Source: Microbacterium sp. MYb72
GTDB taxonomy: Bacteria > Actinomycetota > Actinomycetes > Actinomycetales > Microbacteriaceae
NCBI RefSeq assembly: GCF_002979415.1
Contig: NZ_PCOT01000002.1
Span: 124,001 to 188,000, forward strand
Direction: 5' to 3'
Length of the DNA stretch: 64,000 nt
Below the pieces are notes generated by a model. That model was not told where the DNA came from, did no database searches, and was given only the letters and a program-made list of their open reading frames with translations. Position 1 is the stretch's first letter, and every line of letters begins with the position of its first letter. This document shows, one piece after another, positions 38,533 to 46,685 of the stretch. A program made the position numbers and the translations under genes.

Positions 38533-39476
38533 GATGTCTCCTCCTTGATGAGGCTGCGCACGTAGAACCAGCTCAGCGCGATCGTGATCGCGAGCACGAA
38601 GATCGACATCGCCGCCCCCGCACCGTAGTCGAATCCGGCCACGCCGGTCTTGTAGATGTAGGTGCCGAGCAGGTCGTAGTCGGTGGACTTCGGCCCGGCG
38701 TCCTGCAGGAGGGTGATCTGCGCGAACACCCGGAGGTCCCAGATCAGGTTCAGCAACAGCACGATCGCGATGACGGGCTTGAGCACGGGGAACATCACGT
38801 AGCGGAACCGCTGCCACGCGCCGGCGCCGTCGAGCTGGCTCGCCTCGAGCACCTCTCCGCTGACCTGGGTCAGACCGGCGTAGGCCGAGAAGGCGACGAA
38901 CGGGACGGACATCCAGATGATGATGATCCCGGCGACCATGAAGAACAGCGCCGGAGTCGTGCCGATCCAGTTGAACTGTCCGACGTCGACCCCCGGGATG
39001 AGGTTCAGCAGGTAGTTGACGACGCCGCGGCGCCGGTCGAACAGCCAGATCCACACGGTCATCGCCGCGATCACGGGCATGGCCCAGGCCAGCAGGAGTG
39101 CAATCTGCAGGATGAAACGGACGGCGGCGGGCACCTTCGTCATGAGGAGCGCCATGAGGACGCCCACGACCACGGTGATCGCCGCGGTGACGATGCAGAA
39201 GAGGACCGAGCGCAGCGTCACCTCCCAGAACGTGGCGTTCTGCGCGATGGAGATGTAGTTGGCGAACCAGACGAAGTCCGGGGCCTTGCCGCCCAGCTGC
39301 TGGAGCGCCCCGTACTTCTGGAACGAGGTGATGATCTGCCAGACGACGGGATAGCCCATGCCGAGGAGGAGGACGAGCGACGCGCCGAGGATCAGGACGT
39401 AGGGGGCCCAGTTCCGGCGGCGCGCCGGGGGGACGTCGACGGATGCCGTCGACGGAGAAGGTGCGGTGAGGGTCAT
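38529..39476 (-). CDS. Sugar ABC transporter permease, MalF type
   Basis: The 315-residue protein has six helices (first: VLILGASLVLLLGMGYPVVW) and the EAA loop EVLEASQLDGAGAWQRFRYV. It pairs with the MalG-type permease. No ATPase gene is nearby; such carbohydrate (CUT1) importers often share a single MsiK-type ATPase encoded elsewhere. Confidence 0.9.
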   Translation of the reverse strand: MTLTAPSPSTASVDVPPARRRNWAPYVLILGASLVLLLGMGYPVVWQIITSFQKYGALQQLGGKAPDFVWFANYISIAQNATFWEVTLRSVLFCIVTAAITVVVGVLMALLMTKVPAAVRFILQIALLLAWAMPVIAAMTVWIWLFDRRRGVVNYLLNLIPGVDVGQFNWIGTTPALFFMVAGIIIIWMSVPFVAFSAYAGLTQVSGEVLEASQLDGAGAWQRFRYVMFPVLKPVIAIVLLLNLIWDLRVFAQITLLQDAGPKSTDYDLLGTYIYKTGVAGFDYGAGAAMSIFVLAITIALSWFYVRSLIKEETS

Positions 39477-39502
39477 GAGATCACGAATCCGAGGATCAGA
39501 AT

Positions 39503-39536
39503 GCGGCGGGGCTGGACCGGAGTCCAGCCCCGCCGC
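39503..39536 (-). terminator. Intercistronic hairpin between binding-protein and permease genes
   Basis: Arms 39503-39517 and 39522-39536 pair perfectly over 15 bp with a CGGA loop, 5 bases after the binding-protein stop. It probably lets only part of the transcription reach the permeases. Confidence 0.75.
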
Positions 39537-39541
39537 AGGCG

Positions 39542-40882
39542 TCAGCCGTTGATGATCGCATCGATCTTGGCGTCGTACTCCTTCGCCAAGGCCTTCACGT
39601 CGCCGCCCTCGGCGATCTTGCCGAAGAACTCCTCGAGGATCTTCTGCCCCTCGACCGCCGCCCAGCCGGGTGCCGCCGGGGTGAGCTTCGAGTTCAGCGC
39701 GGAGTCGACCAGAGCCTTCGCGAACTGGTCGTCACCGAGGTCGCCGACGAAGTCGGTGTTGGCCGGACCGAGGCCGTTCTTGGCCAGCAGCTTCTGGTAG
39801 TCGTCGGAGAAGATGATGCGCAGCAGCTCCTTGGCGCCGGCCTGCTTCGTGCTCTTCGCCGAGATGGCGATGTTGGATCCGCCCGCGAACACGGGTGCGG
39901 GCTCGCCCGCCGTCGTGCCGGGCAGCGGGAAGACGCCGAAGACCTCGTCGTTCCACTCGCGCTTCTCGTTGCCCTTGTCGTCATCGCCGACGTAGTCGCC
40001 GATCGACCAGTGCGCCCATCCCGGAGCGATGATGGTCGCGGCAGAGGGCGCCGCGCCGTCCTTGTCGTTGTTGATGTTGACCCACGGGGTCGAGTCATCC
40101 TCGGTCGCCGGCGCGTTCGAGGCGTCCTCGAACAGGGTCTGGAACTGCTCCAGTCCGGTGATCGTCTTGGCGTCGGAGAGCGTCGAGACCCACTTGTCGC
40201 CGTCCTTCTTCGCCAGCTCGCCGCCGTTCGCGAACACCCACGACACGCCGTTGCGCCAGTCCTGACCGCCGATGTAGAACCCGGACTGTCCGGGCGTCTT
40301 GAGCTTCGCGACGTCGGCGTTGAACTCCTCGAGCGTGGTGGGGACCTCGAGCCCCGCGGCCTGCCAGATGTCCTTGCGGTAGGTGACGTAGCGCGAGCCG
40401 AAGTAGTAGGGCAGCGCGTACTGCTTGCCGTCGACCTCGCCGACCTCGACGAAGGAGTGGAGCAGCTTGTCTCCGCCGAGGTCCTCGTAGATCGGGCTCA
40501 GGTCGGAGAAGGCGCCGGCCGTGGTGAAGGTCGGCGACCACGTGTTGCCGATCTCGGTGACGTCGGGGGTGTTCTTCGCGTCGGGGAGCTGGTTCGTCAG
40601 CTTCGTGAGGGCGTCGGTCCAGTCCTGCTGCTGGATCTTCAGCGTGCCGCCGGTCGCCTGCTTGTAGTGGTCGACGAGGTACTCGCGCGCCTCGTCCGGC
40701 GTGTCACCGCCCATGACCCAGAACGTGATGTCCTGGCCTTTGGCTCCCTCGGCATCGAAGCCGGCGGGAGCATCGCCAGAGGGCGTGTCTCCCCCGCCGG
40801 CGCAGCCGGTCAGGGTGAGGGCGAGAGCCGAGGCCCCCGCGAGAGCGGTGAGCGCGAGTCTGCGCTTCCCATTTCGGATCAT
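39542..40882 (-). CDS. Sugar ABC transporter substrate-binding lipoprotein
   Basis: The 446-residue protein has a lipoprotein signal (basic MIRNGKRR, lipobox LTGC at about residues 23-26) and the SBP family 1 fold, with ITFWVMGGDTPDEAREYL, PDVTEIGNTWSPTFT and ALPYYFGSRYVTYRKDIW. The ligand is probably an oligosaccharide; the exact sugar cannot be read. ATG chosen because GAGAGGA precedes it and the signal peptide begins there. A palindromic operator covers its promoter. Confidence 0.88.
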   Translation of the reverse strand: MIRNGKRRLALTALAGASALALTLTGCAGGGDTPSGDAPAGFDAEGAKGQDITFWVMGGDTPDEAREYLVDHYKQATGGTLKIQQQDWTDALTKLTNQLPDAKNTPDVTEIGNTWSPTFTTAGAFSDLSPIYEDLGGDKLLHSFVEVGEVDGKQYALPYYFGSRYVTYRKDIWQAAGLEVPTTLEEFNADVAKLKTPGQSGFYIGGQDWRNGVSWVFANGGELAKKDGDKWVSTLSDAKTITGLEQFQTLFEDASNAPATEDDSTPWVNINNDKDGAAPSAATIIAPGWAHWSIGDYVGDDDKGNEKREWNDEVFGVFPLPGTTAGEPAPVFAGGSNIAISAKSTKQAGAKELLRIIFSDDYQKLLAKNGLGPANTDFVGDLGDDQFAKALVDSALNSKLTPAAPGWAAVEGQKILEEFFGKIAEGGDVKALAKEYDAKIDAIING

Positions 40883-40956
40883 TCTGGTGTTTCCTCTCGG
40901 TGCTGCACTGCAGGAGGGATCTCCGGATGGAGTCGAACCCCGGGTGAGGTCCATTG

Positions 40957-40999
40957 AACAAACCGCGAAAGGTTTGTTAGGACAGCAACCTAACAAACC
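40957..40999. promoter_or_regulatory. Overlapping palindromic operators of the sugar ABC operon
   Basis: GGTTTGTTAGG (40971-40981) and CCTAACAAACC (40989-40999) form a perfect 11-bp inverted repeat with a 7-base spacer. A third half-site AACAAACC (40957-40964) pairs with the same left arm in the opposite sense. The element covers the -10 box, so a bound protein would block transcription. Such T/A-rich spaced palindromes resemble sites of ROK-family sugar repressors; no ROK gene is in the window. Confidence 0.7.
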
Positions 41000-41015
41000 C
41001 TGCTCGGGGTGACAA
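40987..41015 (-). promoter_or_regulatory. Promoter of the sugar ABC operon
   Basis: On the minus strand TTGTCA (41010-41015), a 17-base spacer and TAGGTT (40987-40992). The -10 lies within the right arm of the operator. Confidence 0.6.
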
Positions 41016-41083
41016 CCCTCGACGCCGACCGGAGGTAACGTTTCGGCCTCGACCCTCGGATCCGTCATGATTCCCCCCTAAAG

Positions 41084-41106
41084 GTCGAAAGGACACTAAG
41101 ATCGAC
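41084..41106. promoter_or_regulatory. Possible NrtR operator overlapping a -10 box
   Basis: GTCGA (41084-41088) and TCGAC (41102-41106) are inverted repeats flanking AAGGACACTAAGA, and TAAGAT (41097-41102) could be the -10 box of the nad operon. NrtR normally binds a palindrome of about 21 bases before its own operon, which suits this position. I have not matched it to a known consensus. Confidence 0.4.
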
Positions 41107-41125
41107 AGCGGAGGTTAAGGTAACT

Positions 41126-41836
41126 ATGACTCAAAGCATCCGCGTGGCGGTCTCGACCGTCATCCTCACGCTGCGGCGCGCGGAGTCGGGCGCCGCCGTG
41201 CTCGCCCTTCCGCTCGTGCTGCGGACGCGCGAGCCCTTCGCGGACCAGTGGGCGCTCCCCGGCGGATGGCTCACGGCAGCGGAGTCCCCCGTCGATGCAT
41301 CCGCCCGCACACTCGCCGAGACGACGGGCCTCTCTCCGAGCTACCTCGAGCAGCTCTACGCGTTCGGAGCGGTCGACCGCTCCCCCACCAGGGTCGTCTC
41401 CCTCGTCTACTGGGCGCTGTTGCGACAGGACGACGTCGATGCCCAGATCGCCGCTCACCGCGCCTCGGGTCTCGCCCCCGAGAACGTGCGCTGGTTCGAG
41501 ATCGACGCCCTGCCCGAGCTGGCTTTCGACCACGCGAAGATCATCGAGTACGCGCTCTGGCGACTCCGCAACAAGGTCGGCTACAGCCGCGTCGCCCACG
41601 GATTCCTCCCCGCCGAGTTCACCCTCGCCGATCTGCGCGAGGCGTACGAGGCGATCCTCGGCAGGTCCCTCGACCCGGCGAACTTCCGTCGCCAGGTCGA
41701 GGCCTCAGGCAACCTGCTCCCCACCGACCGCTTCCGCACCGGAAGTCACCGCCCCGCACGTCTCTACCGCTACAACACCGATGTCGCGCTGGCCGATCGC
41801 GGCCCGCTCGGCCCCGAGGAAACGAGCATCCGATGA
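41126..41836 (+). CDS. nrtR: NrtR-type regulator of NAD synthesis (Nudix plus winged helix)
   Basis: The 236 residues comprise a Nudix domain (about 5-130) and a winged helix (about 145-225, FTLADLREAYEAILGRSLDPANFRRQVE). The Nudix box is degenerate: GGWLTAAESPVDASARTLAE keeps the first Glu but has RT for RE and ET for the metal-binding EE pair. It is therefore probably a ligand sensor and not a hydrolase, as in other NrtR proteins that sense ADP-ribose or NAD-related compounds. It is first in the operon; its stop overlaps the nadA ATG (ATGA). The same layout is known as ndnR-nadA-nadC-nadS in Corynebacterium glutamicum. Confidence 0.85.
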   Translation: MTQSIRVAVSTVILTLRRAESGAAVLALPLVLRTREPFADQWALPGGWLTAAESPVDASARTLAETTGLSPSYLEQLYAFGAVDRSPTRVVSLVYWALLRQDDVDAQIAAHRASGLAPENVRWFEIDALPELAFDHAKIIEYALWRLRNKVGYSRVAHGFLPAEFTLADLREAYEAILGRSLDPANFRRQVEASGNLLPTDRFRTGSHRPARLYRYNTDVALADRGPLGPEETSIR

Positions 41837-43161
41837 GCATCACCTTCATCCCCGTCACCCGCCTCGACCCGTCGGTCGACCACCAGCTCCAGGAGATCGT
41901 GAGCGGGGCGTCGACAGACGCCACCTGCAGCACCGATCTCGCGGCCGGCCCCTGGGACTTCGACACCCGTCCCGGCTACGGCCCCGGCTCCTCGATGGGC
42001 GACGTGATCCCCACCGGCGCACCCCGGCAGGGTGAGCTGCCGGTCGAGTACCGCGAAGCGGACGAAGACGAGCTCGACGCCCGCATCCGCGCCGCGAAGG
42101 AGACGCTGGGAGACCGGGTCGTCGTGCTCGGCCACTTCTACCAGCGCGAGGAGGTCGTGCGACACGCCGACTACGTGGGCGACTCGTTCCAGCTCGCCAC
42201 GGCCGCGAAGGGCCGGACGGATGCCGAGGCGATCGTCTTCTGCGGCGTGCACTTCATGGCCGAGACCGCCGACCTGCTCTCCACACCGGACCAGGCCGTC
42301 ATCCTGCCGAACCTCGCCGCCGGGTGCTCCATGGCCGACATGGCCGACATCGACCAGGTCGAGGACTGCTGGGAGCAGCTCGCCGAGATCTACGGCGACA
42401 TGGACGCGGTCGACGACGACGGGCGCGTCCCGGTGATCCCCGTCACGTACATGAATTCCTCTGCGGCGATCAAGGGCTTCGTCGGCCGTCACGGCGGCAT
42501 CGTGTGCACCTCGTCGAACGCCGCGACCGTGCTGGAGTGGGCGTTCGAGCGCGGGAGGCGCGTGCTGTTCTTCCCCGATCAGCACCTGGGCCGCAACACC
42601 GCCAAGGCGATGGGCGTTCCGCTGGATCGGATGCCGATGTGGAATCCTCGCAGGGCGCTCGGCGGCTCGACCGCCGACGAGCTGGCCGATGCGCAGGTCA
42701 TCCTGTGGCACGGGTTCTGCTCCGTGCACCGCCGGTTCACCGTCGCGCAGATCGATCAGGCCCGCGCCGAGCACCCCGGTGTGCGCGTGATCGTGCACCC
42801 CGAGTGCCCGATGGAGGTCGTCGACGCCGCCGACGAGGCTGGTTCCACCGACTACATCCGCAAGGCGATCGAGGCGGCGACCACGCCTACGACCTTCGCC
42901 GTCGGAACCGAGATCAACCTGGTGCGGCGCTTGGCGGCCCAGTACCCGCAGCACGAGATCTTCTGCCTCGACCCTGTCGTGTGCCCGTGCTCGACGATGT
43001 ACCGCATCCACCCCGGCTACCTGGCCTGGGTGCTGGAGGAGCTCGTCGCCGGACGCACGCCCAACCGGATCACGGTGTCTGACGACGTGGCGGCTCCCGC
43101 CCGTGTCGCGCTCGAACGGATGCTCGCGGCGAAGCCCCCGGTCACGGCGGGCGCGAGATGA
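41833..43161 (+). CDS. nadA: Quinolinate synthase
   Basis: The 442-residue enzyme condenses iminoaspartate with dihydroxyacetone phosphate to quinolinate. The cluster-binding cysteines are visible in IVFCGVHFMAETA, HPECPMEVV and VVCPCSTMYRI, and VVLGHFYQREEV marks the first of three repeats. About 85 N-terminal residues precede the core, normal for the long actinobacterial type. Start is the ATG overlapping the nrtR stop. Confidence 0.94.
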   Translation: MSITFIPVTRLDPSVDHQLQEIVSGASTDATCSTDLAAGPWDFDTRPGYGPGSSMGDVIPTGAPRQGELPVEYREADEDELDARIRAAKETLGDRVVVLGHFYQREEVVRHADYVGDSFQLATAAKGRTDAEAIVFCGVHFMAETADLLSTPDQAVILPNLAAGCSMADMADIDQVEDCWEQLAEIYGDMDAVDDDGRVPVIPVTYMNSSAAIKGFVGRHGGIVCTSSNAATVLEWAFERGRRVLFFPDQHLGRNTAKAMGVPLDRMPMWNPRRALGGSTADELADAQVILWHGFCSVHRRFTVAQIDQARAEHPGVRVIVHPECPMEVVDAADEAGSTDYIRKAIEAATTPTTFAVGTEINLVRRLAAQYPQHEIFCLDPVVCPCSTMYRIHPGYLAWVLEELVAGRTPNRITVSDDVAAPARVALERMLAAKPPVTAGAR

Positions 43162-44666
43162 ACGTCATCGTCGTCGGCTCGGGCATCGCCGGGCTGACTG
43201 CGGCGCTGCACGCGCACGAGGCGGGGCATCGGGTCTCGCTCGTGACCAAGGGCGCGCTCGGCGACGGCTGCACCGGGTTCGCGCAGGGCGGGGTCGCGGG
43301 CGTCTACGGACCAGGGGACTCGGCCGCTCGGCACGCCGCCGACACGATGGCCGCCGGCGCGGGGCTGTCGGACGCCGCCGCCGTCGACGTGCTCGTCGAC
43401 GACGCGGCCGCGCGCATCGCCGAGCTGATCGCGCGCGGCGTCGCGTTCGACCGGGCACCCGACGGGCGGCTCCTGCTCGGACGCGAGGCCGCGCACAGCC
43501 ATGCACGCATCGTCCATGCGGGCGGCGACGCCACGGGCGCCGCGATCTCCCTGGCACTGGTCGCCGCGGTGCGGCACACGAGCATCGACGTCACGGAGCA
43601 CGCCTTCCTCGTCGACCTCCTGATGCGCGACGGATCGGTGCACGGCATCCGCACTCTCGTCGACGGACGTCTGGTGGAGCGCGAGACGGATGCCGTCATC
43701 CTCGCGACCGGAGGAGCCGGGCACCTCTACGCGCACACGACGAACCCGCTCGGAACCACCGGCGACGGGATCGCCGCGGCGCTCCGCGCCGGTGCCGCGG
43801 TCGCCGATCTGGAGTTCGTGCAGTTCCACCCGACGATCCTCGTGTCGGAGCCCGCGTTCCTCGTCTCCGAGGCCGTGCGCGGCGAGGGCGCGACCCTGAT
43901 CGACGACGAGGGCCGCCGTTTCGTGTTCGACACCCACCCCGACGGCGAGCTCGCCCCCCGCGACGTGGTATCCCGCGCGATCGCCAGGCAGGCGGCGGCG
44001 CAGGGTTCCCCGGTCCGGCTGGACGCGACCATGCTGGGCGCGGCACGGCTGGCGGAGCGCTTCCCCACCATCGACCGGGTGACCCGCGAGCGCGGATTCG
44101 ACTGGGCAGGAGAGCCGATCCCTGTGACCCCGGCCGCCCACTACCTGATGGGCGGCGTCGTCACGGATCTCGACGGCCGCACGACCCTTCCCGGACTCTT
44201 CGCCGTCGGCGAGACCGCGCGCACCGGCGTGCACGGCGCCAACCGCCTCGCGAGCAACTCGCTGCTGGAGGGCGCCGTCTTCGGGGCCAGAGCAGCCGCG
44301 GCGCTCTCGGACCCGCACCCGCCGTTCCGGTCGCGAAACCGGTCGGCTTCCCCGCGCCTCGCCGACCAGGTTCGCGACCGCAGCGACCGGGTTCGCCACC
44401 GGGGCGGTCACGAGAGCTTCACCCGCGCGGCGCTCCAGCGGCTCATGTGGGACGACGTGGGCCTCCTCCGCACAGAGGACGGGCTCGCGCGCGCCATCGA
44501 CGTCATCCTGGCCTGGCAGGCGGATGCCGTCGCCTCTGCCACCGTCGCCGAGCACGAAGACGCGAATCTCCTCCTCCTCGCCGCCGAGACCGCCTCCGCC
44601 GCACGGAACCGCACCGCGAGCGTCGGCGCCCACTACCTCGAAGCCCCTCGTCTGGAGAGAGTCTGA
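43158..44666 (+). CDS. nadB: L-aspartate oxidase
   Basis: The 502-residue FAD enzyme oxidises aspartate to iminoaspartate for NadA. It has the dinucleotide fold VVGSGIAGLTAALHA, the FAD-contact GFAQGGVAGV, active-site HFxP-like FVQFHPTI and GEGATLIDDEGRRFV, and NRLASNSLLEG. Between the flavin part and the C-terminal helical part, about residues 388-415 are Arg-rich and encoded by three copies of a 16-base repeat, listed separately. Overlaps nadA (ATGA) and nadC. Confidence 0.93.
   Translation: MNVIVVGSGIAGLTAALHAHEAGHRVSLVTKGALGDGCTGFAQGGVAGVYGPGDSAARHAADTMAAGAGLSDAAAVDVLVDDAAARIAELIARGVAFDRAPDGRLLLGREAAHSHARIVHAGGDATGAAISLALVAAVRHTSIDVTEHAFLVDLLMRDGSVHGIRTLVDGRLVERETDAVILATGGAGHLYAHTTNPLGTTGDGIAAALRAGAAVADLEFVQFHPTILVSEPAFLVSEAVRGEGATLIDDEGRRFVFDTHPDGELAPRDVVSRAIARQAAAQGSPVRLDATMLGAARLAERFPTIDRVTRERGFDWAGEPIPVTPAAHYLMGGVVTDLDGRTTLPGLFAVGETARTGVHGANRLASNSLLEGAVFGARAAAALSDPHPPFRSRNRSASPRLADQVRDRSDRVRHRGGHESFTRAALQRLMWDDVGLLRTEDGLARAIDVILAWQADAVASATVAEHEDANLLLLAAETASAARNRTASVGAHYLEAPRLERV
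44329..44400 (+). repeat. Three copies of a 16-base repeat inside nadB
   Basis: GACCAGGTTCGCGACC (44364-44379) and GACCGGGTTCGCCACC (44385-44400) are direct copies; the reverse complement of 44329-44344 reads GACCGGTTTCGCGACC. They lie in frame and encode an Arg-rich linker not expected in NadB. Confidence 0.6.
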
Positions 44667-45517
44667 TGCTCACCGCAGCCACCGTCACCCGCGTCGTCGC
44701 CGCCGCCCTCGACGAGGACGCCCCCTGGGGCGACCTCACCAGCACGACCCTTCTGCCAGCCGACGCGACGGCGACCGCCGACCTCGTCGCGCGCGAGAGC
44801 GGGGTGTTCAGCGGCGGCGAGGTCTTCACCGCCGCGTTCGCCCTCACCGACCCGTCCCTCGTCGTCGACGTGCACGTCGGCGACGGCGACGAGTTCCGCC
44901 CCGGAGATGTCCTCGCCTCGGTCACGGGATCCGCGCGGAGCATCCTCACCGCCGAGCGCATCGCACTGAACTTCACGCAGCGCATGAGCGGCATCGCCAC
45001 TCTCACGGCGGCATACGTCCGCGCCGTGGAGGGAACCGGCGTCCGCATCGCCGACACGCGCAAGACGACACCGGGACTCCGCGCGTTCGAGCGGCACGCC
45101 GTGTTCTCCGGCGGCGGCCGCAACCACCGGTTCTCCCTGTCGGACGCCGTGATGGCGAAGGACAACCACCTCGCCGTGCTGCAGCGCGCCGGCGGCGACC
45201 TCGCCGGGAGGCTTCGCGACGCCTTCGCGCACCTCCCCCACTCGATGCACATCGTGGTCGAGGTCGACCGGCTCGATCAGATCCCGGCCGTGCTCGACGG
45301 CGGCGCCCACACCGTGCTGCTGGACAACTTCTCGCTGGACGACCTGCGGGCGGGCGTCGCGCTCATCGGCGATCGCGCACAGGTCGAGGCCTCCGGCGGC
45401 GTCAGCCTCGACACCGTCGCGGCCATCGCGGCCACCGGCGTCGACGTGATCTCCGTCGGCGCCCTGACGCACTCCGCCCGTGCCCTCGACCTCGGGCTGG
45501 ACGTCAGGATCGACTGA
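44666..45517 (+). CDS. nadC: Nicotinate-nucleotide diphosphorylase (carboxylating)
   Basis: The 283-residue enzyme converts quinolinate and PRPP to nicotinate mononucleotide. Motifs: EDAPWGDLTSTTL, RIALNFTQRMSGIAT, the phosphate-binding DTRKTTPGLRAFE, VEVDRLDQ, and EASGGVSLDTVAAIA near the end. One-base overlaps with nadB and nadS keep the operon coupled. Confidence 0.95.
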   Translation: MLTAATVTRVVAAALDEDAPWGDLTSTTLLPADATATADLVARESGVFSGGEVFTAAFALTDPSLVVDVHVGDGDEFRPGDVLASVTGSARSILTAERIALNFTQRMSGIATLTAAYVRAVEGTGVRIADTRKTTPGLRAFERHAVFSGGGRNHRFSLSDAVMAKDNHLAVLQRAGGDLAGRLRDAFAHLPHSMHIVVEVDRLDQIPAVLDGGAHTVLLDNFSLDDLRAGVALIGDRAQVEASGGVSLDTVAAIAATGVDVISVGALTHSARALDLGLDVRID

Positions 45518-46647
45518 TGCTGTACCTGGATCACGCCGCCACCTCGCCGGTGCGACCGGAGGTGCTCGAGGCGATGCGCCCGTACCTGACCGGGGTCTTC
45601 GGCAATCCCTCGAGTCACCACACGGTCGGCGAGGCCGCGGCGAGCGCGCTCGACGACGCCCGCCGACGCGTGGCGCGGGTGCTCGGGATGCGCGCGGGAG
45701 ACGTCGTCTTCACGAGCGGCGGCACCGAGGCCAACAACCTCGCGGTCAAGGGGATCGTGCTCGCCTCCCCGCGGCGGCATCTGGTCGTCTCCCCCATAGA
45801 GCACGAATCGATCCTCGAGTCGGCCGACTACCTGCGCCGCTTCCACGGCATCGAGGTGACCTCGCCTGCCGTCGACTCGGCAGGGCGGATCACGCCGGAT
45901 GCCGTCGCCGCCGTGCTCCGCGACGACACCGCGCTGGTCGCTCTCGGCCACGCGAACAACGAGATCGGCACGGTGCAGGACGTCCTCGCGATCGCGGCCG
46001 TGGTCGACCAGGCCGGCGCCGTGCTGCACGTCGACGCCGTGCAGTCCGCCGGGTGGCTGCCGCTCGACGGTCTCGGTACGGGCTCCATCGCGATCGCCGG
46101 CCACAAGCTCGGCGCACCGAAGGGCATCGGAGCGCTGGCCGTGCGCGGACGGATCCCGCTGGAGCCGCTGCTGCACGGCGGCGGACAGGAGCGCGGGCGC
46201 CGCTCCGGCACCGAGAACGTCGCGAGCGCGGTAGCTCTGGCGACCGCCCTGGAACTCGCCGACGCGGAGCGCTCCGATGTCGCGGCCGGAGTCGGTGCAT
46301 TCACGCAGCGCTTCATCGCCGGAGTGCTCGCCTCCGTTCCGCAGGCCGCTCTGACCGGCGACCCGGTGCACCGGCTTCCCGGCACCGCGAGCTTCACCTT
46401 CGCCGGGGTCAGCGGCGAGGCGGTGCTGCTGGAGCTGGAGCGCCGCGGAGTCGTGTCGTCGAGCGGTTCGGCCTGCGCCGCCGGAAGCGACGAACCCTCG
46501 CATGTGCTGCTGGCCTGCGGCATCCCGCCCGAGGTGGCGCAGACCTCGGTGCGCTTCACGTTCGGGCGGGAGGCTCTCCCCGATGATGCCGCAGCGCAGC
46601 TCGCGGCTCTCGTCGCGGAGTCCGTGCGCTCCGTCGCCGATCGCTGA
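45517..46647 (+). CDS. nadS: Cysteine desulfurase-like protein of the nad operon
   Basis: The 376-residue fold-type I PLP enzyme resembles NifS/IscS: FTSGGTEANNLAVKG, PLP lysine in IAGHKLGAPKG, HGGGQERGRRSGTEN and the active Cys in SSGSACAAGSDEPS. In C. glutamicum the equivalent nadS is thought to supply sulfur for the NadA [4Fe-4S] cluster; the operon position suggests the same. It could also serve general Fe-S or tRNA thiolation. Confidence 0.88.
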   Translation: MLYLDHAATSPVRPEVLEAMRPYLTGVFGNPSSHHTVGEAAASALDDARRRVARVLGMRAGDVVFTSGGTEANNLAVKGIVLASPRRHLVVSPIEHESILESADYLRRFHGIEVTSPAVDSAGRITPDAVAAVLRDDTALVALGHANNEIGTVQDVLAIAAVVDQAGAVLHVDAVQSAGWLPLDGLGTGSIAIAGHKLGAPKGIGALAVRGRIPLEPLLHGGGQERGRRSGTENVASAVALATALELADAERSDVAAGVGAFTQRFIAGVLASVPQAALTGDPVHRLPGTASFTFAGVSGEAVLLELERRGVVSSSGSACAAGSDEPSHVLLACGIPPEVAQTSVRFTFGREALPDDAAAQLAALVAESVRSVADR

Positions 46648-46673
46648 GCCGCCTCCGGCGCATCCGCTCGCCA

Positions 46674-46679
46674 TAGACT
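46674..46679 (+). promoter_or_regulatory. -10 box TAGACT of a leaderless promoter
   Basis: Six bases before the GTG of the glycosyltransferase gene, so it is separately transcribed from the nad operon. Confidence 0.6.
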
Positions 46680-46685
46680 CGGCTG

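Noticed and set aside
35032..38565. 1177-codon plus-strand open frame opposite the metallophosphoesterase and permease
   Set aside because: It is a frame shadow of GC-biased codons on the other strand and crosses several terminators and promoters.
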